Part shown: positions 55,455 to 64,000 of the stretch, piece after piece
How positions within the stretch are numbered: position 1 is the first letter of the stretch
Layout of the letters: the number at the start of each line of letters is the position of its first letter
Origin: Limnanthes douglasii subsp. nivea
Taxonomy: Eukaryota; Streptophyta; Magnoliopsida; Brassicales; Limnanthaceae
Direction of reading: 5' to 3'
Length of the DNA stretch: 64,000 nucleotides
NCBI GenBank assembly: GCA_036936605.1
Contig: JAUPFV010000001.1
Location: forward strand, 213,883,138 to 213,947,137
The notes under the pieces: model-generated
Database searches by the model: none
What the model was told of the DNA's origin: nothing
What the model saw: the letters and a program-made list of their open reading frames with translations, nothing else
Position numbers and translations under genes: made by a program

Positions 55455-55750
55455 CTTTGTTTTTATACATTGCAGTGTTTGACTACGCGGTCAGCGCCGC
55501 ACTAATTTGCGAATCAGGCCCGACCCCAAAGGCAGTATACTACGTCAGCAAAAGTTTTCTGGATGTCGAAACAAGGTATTTGAAACTTGAAAAGCTCGCT
55601 TTGGCCATGGTAACTGCAGCGCGTAAAATGCGTCCTTATTTCCAAGTCCATACGATTGTGGTTTAGATGTTTTTTCCTCTGAAAAATGTGTTGCAGTGAC
55701 AGGATGTTTCAGGACGGATGTCCAAGTGGTCGATAGAGCTAAGTGACTTC
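55455..55750 (+). pseudogene. Fragment of family-1 gypsy pol (connection RNase H)
   Basis: FLYIAVFDYAVSAALI, AVYYVSKSFLDVETRYLKLEKLALA and AARKMRPYFQ match element E at about 59840-60020. It starts abruptly inside LINE 2 and ends abruptly at the element E LTR. The last five bases, ACTTC (55746-55750), should be repeated after the right end of E, outside the window. Confidence 0.8.
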
Positions 55751-56076
55751 TGATGAGGGCGGAATTCACCGATATAAGTCATAAGGGTTAAATTGCAATA
55801 AACGATATTTGATGTAGTTAACAAGGTGTTCAGAGTCCCTCGAGGACCAATGTGTAAAGATAAAGATAGTTGAGGGGCCTTATTAATGTGTAATAACGGC
55901 CCACTAAGAGCTTAAGCGGGTCACCTTATTCTAGTATAAAAGGTGACCCACTTGCCTGGCAAAAGGGTATTGAATATTATTTTATGACAACCCCATTTAT
56001 CTCTCTATACTTTCTCTCTCTAGTCGCATCTGGTTCAAGATCCCAAATATTCTCCCAAACAATTATTGACTCATCA
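55751..56076 (+). repeat. Element E 5' LTR (326 bp)
   Basis: Starts TGATGAGGGCGG and ends GACTCATCA. TATA box TATAAAAG at 55935-55942; CT-rich downstream stretch as in A. The LTR ends form a short inverted repeat (TGATGAG...CTCATCA). Confidence 0.9.
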
Positions 56077-56077
56077 T

Positions 56078-56094
56078 TGGCGCCGTCTGTGGGA
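56078..56094 (+). other. Primer binding site of element E
   Basis: TGGCGCCGTCTGTGGGA, identical to element A. Confidence 0.8.
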
Positions 56095-56148
56095 AACGAG
56101 TGATACCGAAAAGGAATCTTTTGCTCTTTGAAAATCACATTTTGCAGG

Positions 56149-57830
56149 ATGAACAGCGAAGCGGCGATAGAGAGGGTCGGTAGAGAAGTCGTCCGAGCCG
56201 TCTCAGGTTCGGAAGGCGAAGAAGCCCCTGGTCGGGAATGGCACGATCGGGGTCGGGACAAGCGGTCAACTTTAATAATGACCCGAAAACAACTCCTTGA
56301 GGATATTGCCCGGTTAAAAGAAGAAAGAGAGCGGGCACTGGACGAGAAAAGGGCCCGGGAAGGAAAGGGCAAAGAACCCATCTTGGAGGATCGGGAGGCT
56401 GCCGGCCATGACGACGATCCGCGAATAGAAGCCCGACCCGTTAGGTATTACAGGGACTCTCTCCCCGACGACGAGCAAACTGCTAGGACTCGGCGGAATC
56501 CGGAGAACCATCGTGGCATGACATTAGACTACCCCTCAGATGACTCGTCGGGCAGAGAATATCTGCGTCGGGAAAGAGTCCAACGAACACAAAAGAATCG
56601 TTCCCGACACCTCCAAGGACCCCGGGCAGACCCTCTAAAATATAAGAAGAGTAGCACCGATAAGCAGACCCCGGTATCCTTTGAGAAAGAAAAAAAGTCA
56701 TGCCGCTAGCCGCGGAGAGCGGGAAGCTTTGCCACCAGTTCCGTGGCAACCATCGAATAGTCAGAACCATGGTTACAGAACTAGTAGCCAGTTTATCAGC
56801 CCGGGAGTTGAGGGACTCTATGGAGTTCGGACGGAAGGCCTTGGGGGAGGAGCATGTGAGCTCGGAGTCAATTGGAGGGCCTCCCCACTGTCCGATGAGA
56901 TATTAGCGGGACAAATCCCGAAGAGATTTGACATTTCTAAACTAGAAAAATACGACGGGAAAAAGGACCCGTATAATCATTTGGAGGCCTTCAAAAACTT
57001 CATGTTAAGCTTCGACAACGATGACAAGCTCCTGTGTAGAGATTTTTCCATGACTTTCAAGGACAGGGCGTCTAAGTGGTACAACCGTTTACCGCAGGGT
57101 TGCATTCGGAACTTCGGGACGTTCTGGACGATATTCAAGCAGCACTTTGTGGGAAGTAAGAGCTTCCGGGCCAACGGAGATACTATCATGAATTGCAGGC
57201 AGAAACTGGGGGAGAGCGAATACACTAGGCGATTCATCGACGCGAAAACCGACCTAGATCACTGCAAAGAGAACGTGGCTCTAACGGCGTTTCGCTTGGG
57301 TCTGCTTCCGGGGCCAATGAAGCAAGCAGTGACAAAGAAATAAGCATTCACGTTTTCCGCACTTCTAGCACAGATAGAGAAGCAGATATTAATCGAGGAG
57401 ACATAAGCGTCTGAGTTGGCAGCGCAGATTCAGCAAAGTGCCCAAGCATCGGTCGTAATAAGGCAGGGCACCCGGTCGGACTACGCCAGGGCGGCCCAAC
57501 CGGTTAGCACGATACACCCGAACCCTCCTGTGTCGTCCAAGCCTTCGGCCCCAGCCTGGTCAGACCACTTCGCGACCCATGTCCAACAAATGGACACGAC
57601 CTGCTTACTTCGCGGACTTCACGGAGTGTGTATCATCGATCTACGAAAAGACCAAGAAGAGCGGGATATACCGAAGGCCGTTCCCAATCCCAACGCCTCG
57701 GGAACAAAGGAATAACCGATATTGCCGCTATCACGAGGACGTTGGGCATGATACGAAGGACTGCATTGCCTTGAAGAAAGAAATACAGATGCTTATAGAG
57801 CACAGGAACCTGTTGGAATATGTAAAGAAG
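56149..57830 (+). pseudogene. Element E gag
   Basis: ATG at 56149 (MNSEAAIERVGREVV). The charged N-terminal half ends at a frameshift in an A-run near 56695. The capsid domain at about 56890-57340 has IPKRFDISKLEKYDG and KWYNRLPQGCIRNF. Stops at 57341 and 57404 interrupt before a Gln/Ser-rich linker. The zinc box CRYHEDVGHDTKDC lies at about 57723-57765. A two-codon deletion relative to A lies near 57217. Confidence 0.84.
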
Positions 57831-58673
57831 GCGCAGCAGGGCACGACCTCGAAAGAAGTTGTAATTGTACCAAAACTAGAGACCACCATGGCCATTTCGG
57901 AGGTAACCGACCACTTCGATGTCTCCATTGAATACCTTGATCCCGAAGCAAATCGCAACATCATCGGGATCATTGAGGAGGAAGCAGAGGAGAGCGTCGG
58001 TAGTGTGCGTGGTCTTTGTGAATTTTTTGAGCCGTTAACCATCTTCGGGGGAGATTCTATGGCAGGAGTTACGCACTCATCCAGGAAAAGGCACATAGTC
58101 AACCTAACCACTCAGCTGGAGACCAGAACTTGCTTCCAAACCAGAAGCGTTCCTTCTCCGATCCTGCACTTCGACGATGACGACATGAGGGATATAGCCG
58201 GCCCGCATGAGGATGCCATTGTAATCGGGGAAGCCATTGCGGGAGAGGAGGTTTGGCGCATCTTGGTGGATACCGGGAGTTCAGCCAATATCATCTTTGC
58301 GTCTACTTTTGCCAAATTCAGAACACATCCAGTGATTGCGCGGTCCGACCGAACCATTGTCGAGTTTACGGGGTCAGCAGCCGACGTTATAGGAGAGTTC
58401 GAGGGCGTAGTCTAGTTAGGTCGCGGTCCTTTTAAAAAAGAGGTCACGGTTTTATTCGTGGTAGTGGACGCACCGGCCTCCCACAATGCCATTTTTGGCC
58501 GGTCTTGGATATCACGCATGCATGCAGTAACTTCTACGATCCATCAATGTGTAAAGTACGTTGTTGGAAACAACGTAGGTGTGGTCCGGAGCAGCCAGAA
58601 AGCAGCACGAGAATGTTACCGAGCTGCGTTGGCACCAAAGAAAGACCAAGAGATGTTTCCAGCTCAAGAATAA
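57831..58673 (+). pseudogene. Element E aspartic protease region
   Basis: A linker (SVRGLCEFFEPLTIFGGD) leads to the active site LVDTGSSANIIF at about 58263-58300 with DTG intact. A TAG at 58413 then interrupts. The frame continues with VVDAPASHNAIFGRSWISRMHA and ends at TAA 58671. Confidence 0.82.
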
Positions 58674-58706
58674 CAATTAAGGGGGATCCCCCCGGGATCA
58701 CTACCA

Positions 58707-60640
58707 GTGGATGACCCCCGGGAGGCCCCAAGCCTTTTGACAACAGACGAAGAATTTGAACTACATCAATTCGCCGCGGGAAAATCTCTGCGGGTCGGGG
58801 CGTGCCTCTTGCCGACCCTAAGGGAGCAGCTATTGATCCTCCTACGGGAAAACCTAGACTTGTTCGCATGGTGCTCAGGAGATGTTACGGGGGTACCAGA
58901 ATCTTTTGCGGTTCACAAGCTGACCATCAACAGAAACGTCAGACCAATTACTCAAAAGCGTCGGGCTTTTTCCCCAGAAAAAGCAGACGTAATCCTACGA
59001 GAAGTTGAGAGGATGACCAGCATCGGTCATATCAAGGAAGCGAGATACCCGTTATGAATTTCTAATCCCGTTTTAGTAAAAAAGAAAAGCGGAAAATGGA
59101 GAATGTGTGTGGATTTTACCGACCTTAACCGAGCGTGCCCGAATGACCCTTTCCCGATGCCGAGAATTGACCAGCTGGTGGATTCGACATCGAGTAACAA
59201 ACTGCTGTCATTTATGGACGCCTACGCCGGTTACAATCAGATCAAATTACACTCCGCGGACCAGGAAAATACAACGTTCATCACATGCCGGGGACTATAC
59301 TGCTACAAAGTAATGCCCTTCGGGCTACAGAATGCCGGCGCGACATACCAAAGACTAGTCAACAGAACATTCGAAGGTCAGATCGGGAGGAATATGGAGG
59401 TGTACATTGATGACATGTTGGTCAAAAGCGGGACCGATATGGACCACCTTGCCGATCTCAGGGAAACCTTTGATAACTTACGAGGGATAAATCTCAAACT
59501 TAACCCGGAAAAATGCTCCTTCGGGGTCTGATCAGGAAAGTTCTTGGGATTCCTCGTCAGTAAGAAAGGGATTGAAGCGGATCCTATCCAGCTCCGAGCT
59601 CTAACCGACATGACTCCGCCCCGGAGCATCAAAGAAGTCCAGATCCTGACTGGGCGTCTGGCCGCCCTAAATCGATTCATTTCTCGCTCATCTGATAAGT
59701 GCGCTCCGTTTTTTCAGGTCTTACGACAAGCGAATTTTTTTGCTTGGACTCCCGAATGTAATGAGGCGTTCTTAGGGATCAAACAATACCTATCGTCCCC
59801 GAACCTCCTAACAAAGCCTACCACGGGCGAGACGCTCTTCCTTTACATCGCGGTCACGGACTTTGCGGTCAGCGCAGCTCTAATCAGCGAATCAGGACCG
59901 ACTCCAACAGCGGTCTACTTTGTGAGCAAAAGCTTGCTGGATGCCGAAACTCGGTACCTAAAGTTAGAAAAAATGGCACTTGCCCTAGTGACAGCAGCGC
60001 GGAAAATGCGCCCGTACTTTCAAGCCCACCCTATCGTCGTCCGCACGTCATTTCCACTTAAATATGTTTTCGAGCGACCAGATATGTCCGGGAGAATATC
60101 CAAGTGGTTGGTAGAGCTAGGGGACTTCGACATCGACTTTGAACCGCGGACAGCTATCAAGGGCCAGGTCTTGGCCGATTTTTTAGTTGAGTTCCACTCT
60201 GAACGACCCGAGCAGGAGGTACCTCCCCGAGAAACCACACTAGGCGAATGGATCGTCCGAACCGATGGGGGAGCGAACGTTAGTGGCTGTGGAGCGGGGA
60301 TACAAATCATAACCCCGTCGGGCGTTAGCATGCTCCAAGCCATCCGATTTGGTTTCCATACTTCAAACAATGAAGCAGAATATGAGGCTGCTTTGGCAGG
60401 ATTGCGGTTGGCACAGGTGTGCGGGGCGAGACAAGTACGCCTCGTAAGCGACTCCCAACTTTTAATAACCCAAGCTTCGGGGAGTGCGGAGGCTCGGAAA
60501 GAACATCTGGTACAATACCTAGCAGCACTAAGAGTTCTGGCTTCATTTGACAAAATCACCTATGAACATGTCCCGAGGAGTGAGAACACGACCGCGGATT
60601 CCTTGGCAACGATCTCCTGCTCTAGCAGTTATCCTTGGGT
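58707..60640 (+). pseudogene. Element E reverse transcriptase and two RNase H domains
   Basis: RT: ITQKRRAFSPEKADV, KWRMCVDFTDLNRACPND, VMPFGLQNAGATYQRLV, YIDDMLVKS (YIDD at 59403-59414). TGA at 59055 (TGG in relatives) and TGA at 59529 break it. From 59544 the frame is open: connection RNase H (LFLYIAVTDFAVSAALI), then the archaeal-like RNase H with RTDGGAN (Asp at 60262), NNEAEYEAALAGL, LVSDSQ and ENTTADSLA, all four acidic positions present. Confidence 0.87.
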
Positions 60641-61970
60641 AACAGAACAAGAAAGACCATCTATTATCAAACGCTATGAGTTGGACAACCGACCTGAAAC
60701 CGCATGCCAGATCTCTTCGGTTGCAACCTCAGATTGGCGGCGGGATATTATCTCTTTTCTGGCTGAGGGTCGGCTCCCCGATGACACCGCTTTGGCACGG
60801 AAAGTACGCAACAAATCTCGGGGCTACGTCCTTTTAGGGGATGTGCTATACAAGAAATCTTTTAGCCGACCCCTGCTTCGATGCTTAGGGTTCCACGAAT
60901 CTCAAGTAATTGTATCCGAGCTACATGATGGTGAGGGCGCGGCCCACTGCGGATACAAGGCTCTAATTAGGAGAATTCTCCTCGCAGGATTCTATTGGCC
61001 GATGATAACGGCAGATGCGCGACTCATAGTTAAAACCTGCGATACATGTCAACGGTTCGGGAAAGCCATCAACGTACCTGCATCTCCCTTAGAATCCATA
61101 TCCGAAGGGCTACCCTTTGACCGATGGGGAATCGACCTCGTCGGACCGTTACCAATGGTGTCGGGAGGAAGACAGACGATTGTCGTGGCGGTGGATTACT
61201 TCTCCAAATGGGTCGAAACCGAACCTTTATCCGCCACGAAGACCAAAGATATCATCAAATTTATCTGGGCCAACATATGTTGCCGGTTTGGGGTGCCACA
61301 GAGGCTGACTATGGATAATGGGCCGCAGTTTGATAGCGTAGAAATGAAAGCATTCTGCACCACTCATAAGATCCGACAATGCTTCTCTGCTCCTTTCCAT
61401 CCTCAAGCGAACGGGCAGGTCGAAGTAACCAACCGAACCATTTTGGATGGCCTCAGAAAGAACCTTGAGGGAAAGGCCGGAAAATGGCCTGACTACCTGC
61501 AAGAAGTGCTATGGGCTTACCGAACCACACCCTGGACAGCTACCCAAGAGTCACCTTATGCTCTGGTATACGGTATGGACGCGGTCACCCCCGCGGAATC
61601 TATCTTTCCTTCTTTCAGGGTCGGAACATATCAGGAGGAGACGAACGACGACAGTCGACGACTCGAGCTCGACCTCATAGAAGAGAAGCGCAATCGCGCC
61701 CGATTAAACTCTTTGCACAATCAGACCCTAATGAGAAGTCGATACGCATCCAAAGTCCGTCATCGGGAGTTTAAGGTCGGAGACAAGGTTCTGCGGCGTG
61801 TCTTCCTTCACACAAAAGATAAAAGCCTCGGGAAGCTTGCCCCGAATTGGGAAGGACCCTATGAAATTGTCGAAAAAATCAAGAGCGGGACGTACCGCCT
61901 GCAGAATAGGCTCGGACATCTTTTAAGGCTACCATAGAATATTGAACACTTGAAGTTGTATTTAGAATAG
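60641..61970 (+). pseudogene. Element E integrase
   Basis: In the same 797-codon open frame as RNase H. Zinc finger: ELHDGEGAAHCGYK ... CDTCQRF. Core: IDLVGPLP, MDNGPQFDS, HPQANGQVEV. C-terminal domain: GDKVLRRVFLHTKDKS and WEGPYEIVEKI. TAG at 61935 replaces the Trp codon eleven residues before the natural end at 61970. The best preserved coding stretch of the window. Confidence 0.88.
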
Positions 61971-62194
61971 TGGTGGACTTGTATTTCAAATTGTATTTCA
62001 CATTGTTTAAAATTGTAACGGTTGGGGATGCACTCTTTCCTACCTCGGTGGCGCGAGGAGGTTTTAACGAGGCATCGAAAAAGCCCGACCACCGATTACA
62101 TTAATCAAAAAATTCTTTTGCCTTCCAAATATTAAATTGTTGCGACTTTAGACAGCTGACGAGCTGGACGTCGTCCGTTCCCATTAATATCAAT
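61971..62194 (+). other. Element E post-integrase spacer with conserved stem-loop
   Basis: CCTACCTCG (62039-62047) faces CGCGAGGAGG (62052-62061), followed by TTTTAACGAGGC, as in element A. Confidence 0.55.
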
Positions 62195-62540
62195 GGATCT
62201 ACATATGTACTTTTCCCGATCCTCCGGGAAAATTTTTCGATGACATATCGATCTACAGAACCTTAATGGGTTTTTCGGCTCTTAACGATCTACATATGTA
62301 CTTTTCCCGATCCTCCGGGAAAATTTTTCGATGACATATCGATCTACAGAGCCTTAATGGTTTTTTCGGCTCTTACCGATCTACATATATAGTTTTCCCG
62401 ATCCTCTAGAAAACTTTTCGATGATATATCGATCTACAGAACCTTAATGGGTTTTTCGGTTTTTACCGATCTACATATGTACTTTAACAGACCCACAAGG
62501 AAATTTTTCAATATTACTTTAACTTGCAGAGCTTACGATC
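62195..62540 (+). repeat. About 91-bp tandem array in element E 3' region
   Basis: Units begin GATCTACATATG at 62195, 62287, 62378 and 62468 and decay after that. Each contains TTTTCCCGATCCTCCGGGAAAA, a palindrome equivalent to the one in the element A array. Confidence 0.88.
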
Positions 62541-62736
62541 CTATCAGAACCTGAGTAACGATGTGTGAGAAGATATAGCCAGAACACTTGATATATTAAT
62601 AGGGGACCCCATGGCCTCCAAAAGCAAAAATTAAAGATGTTCATAAAAAATAACGACAGAGGGGCCCGCGGCCCCCAAAGAGTTACAAAAATAAGTAAGC
62701 AAAAACAAATAAAAACAAACAAGCACAATTCCCGGA
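62541..62736 (+). other. Spacer with paired GC palindromes at the aORF 3' end
   Basis: AGGGGACCCCATGGCCTCC (about 62601) and the perfect GGGGCCCGCGGCCCC (62661-62675) lie about 60 bases apart, each followed by AAA(A)G. This is the position where B and C carry their paired CCTTGG...CCAAGG palindromes. Confidence 0.6.
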
Positions 62737-64000
62737 TCACTCGTCCTCGTCCTCGTCCTCGTTATCTTCATCCTCTTCCGCATCGTCGGATTCTCCACAC
62801 TCGACCCCCTCGGGCCGGTCTTTCTCTGGCACGTCTAACCACATCGATCCGAGGTGAAGGTCTGGGAAGCGGTTGTGGAATGACAGCACGTACGCGGCTT
62901 TGGCATCGGCAGTTTCCTTCTCCGACCACTTCCTACACCGGTTGGCAAAAGCGACGTTCGAGGATTTCAACTTTTGGACCTCCAAAGCCAAAGCAGCGGC
63001 GCGGTCTTCCGCGGCTTTCTTTGCCGCCTCCGTAGCCTTCATCGCCTCCTCCGCAGCTGTCTTCGCTTCTGTAGCGGCATGCTCGGCTTCAGCAACCCGA
63101 CCCTCTGCCAACACCTGAGCCGCCTTGGCAGTTTCCACCTACGAAGTCAGACTAGCGATCTTTGCCTCCGCTGAGACTAACTGCTGACTTAGCTCCTTTG
63201 CCCGACGCTCTTTCATGGTCGCCGGTACAAGAAAGTTATACAACGATAAAGCTAGACCGTCCGATCCCCGAAGAGGGAATGTGTGCGGGCTACCGAGCAT
63301 CGACAGCACAGGGAATTTTGGGTCACTCGACGAGGCTCGACATCATCTGGAATTGCCACAACGTCCGCCGTTGGAATACCCTAGGCATTACCGACCTAAT
63401 CCAGAAGCTTAGGCCCTACAGTGCCCACCCCCGCGCTAACAACTGCCTGACTCTTTTTCCTCGAAGGCTTGGGTTTCTTCACCTTAGACCCCCCCCCCCC
63501 CCCCCCCCCGCATCAGCACGACCTTTCCTCTTTTGCACCAAAGCCCGGTCCTGGCTTGCCTCCGTTCCTTCAGGCGCGGGCACCTCCACCCGGGACGGTT
63601 CACCAGCCACCTCGGCTCCGGTCTCCTTCCCCCCCCCCCCTCGTCATCTGACTTCGGGCGCTTGCTAGGCGCCTTGTTGCGTTTGGGTAGATACAATATT
63701 GACCCATGAGTCCCGGTTCGAGCAATCACGTCATCCAAGCTCGGGGGCTGCCATAACTTTTCGATGGTGAGAACCTCGGATGAGCAACGCCAGAGGTTGC
63801 TCATGAATAAGTTCGTATCTATGAAGGTGCGATGCATAGCCCGACCCCAGTGACTCCGGGAGTAGCTTTTCAGCACCTCGAAAGTGGCCTCAGCAGCTTT
63901 CGAATAGTCTTTCTTCAGCCCCTGCAGCCAGTCCTTCGACACTGCGCAAAGGGTCGGTAAATAAATTTAAAAAAAAAAACGGAGTAGTACCATCATGGAC
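62737..64000 (-). pseudogene. Element E antisense ORF, C-terminal half
   Basis: Minus strand. An exon beginning after a TTGCGCAG acceptor reads SKDWLQGLKKDYSKAAEATFEV (63942-63484), homologous to element A 4788-4495. A poly-C tract follows (poly-Gly or poly-Pro in coding), then a broken stretch with several stops. The Ala/Glu-rich coiled coil (63138-62900), the conserved AYVLSFHNRFPDLHLGSMWLDVP and a tail of alternating Glu and Asp end at 62737. The N-terminal transposon domain is outside the window. Confidence 0.75.

Larger units (their letters stand above)
55751..64000 (+). mobile_element. Element E: Tat-type Ty3/gypsy retrotransposon, same family as A, right end outside window
   Basis: LTR, PBS, gag, protease, RT, two RNase H domains, integrase, tandem array and antisense aORF in order. 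It keeps the protease-RT-RNase H block that A has lost. About seven stops and several frameshifts make it non-coding. The 3' LTR lies beyond 64000. Confidence 0.92.

Noticed and set aside
63162..63668. Proline-rich plus-strand frames near the end of the window
   Set aside because: They are produced by the poly-C tracts and oppose the aORF coding strand.

Overview
The window looks like nuclear DNA of a flowering plant, probably a eudicot. It is AT-rich, has intron-bearing genes with GT-AG splice sites, and is almost entirely nested transposable elements. The element types (Tat-lineage Ty3/gypsy LTR retrotransposons with antisense extra ORFs, L1-type LINEs with a C-terminal RNase H, Mutator-like elements (MULEs) carrying cysteine-protease or plant-mobile-domain genes) occur in plants. 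I cannot name the species. Only one small host-like gene (13314-13547, minus) looks intact; a second host gene may be represented by a leader and first exon near 16260-16450. No CRISPR array, rRNA or confident tRNA was seen.

Layout. 1-~12700: a large MULE-type element (M1) with a decayed Ulp1-like protease gene (plus), a small acidic ORF (plus) and a decayed MuDR-type transposase (minus). It is littered with short same-strand motifs (TCTAGCAATG / AATCGCAATG). The Ulp1 intron is interrupted by LTR retrotransposon A (426-6457), which has a 5-bp target duplication but LTRs in inverted orientation. 12700-16450: sparse DNA with a small membrane-protein gene, a 1.4-kb non-autonomous MULE (14469-15892) and several palindromic hairpins. 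16451-~21850: decayed LINE, minus strand. 22066-32730: nearly full-length Tat-type element B, plus strand. 32736-36094 and 49951-51477: a second MULE-like unit (M2) with a transposase-OTU protease fusion, a small unknown ORF and a plant-mobile-domain gene. M2 is split by Tat-type element C (39548-49945, minus strand). Part of M2 plus one end of C is duplicated (34326-36770 = 37779-40223) around an inverted piece of a third element. 51823-~55450: second LINE, plus strand. 55455-55750: a scrap of gypsy pol. 55751-64000: Tat-type element E, running off the window.

How the parts relate. A and E are one gypsy family; B and C are another. All share the order LTR, PBS, gag, (protease, reverse transcriptase, RNase H, second RNase H), integrase, a hairpin-rich 3' region, then a convergent spliced antisense ORF (aORF) encoding a gypsy-type transposon domain followed by a coiled coil and acidic tail. 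A lacks protease-RT-RNase H through a single deletion of about 3 kb. All coding regions carry stops and frameshifts, many of them C-to-T or G-to-A changes as expected for silenced, methylated elements. Relative ages by eye: B and C LTR pairs differ by about 2-3%, while the M2/C duplication copies differ by under 1%, so the duplication followed C's insertion.
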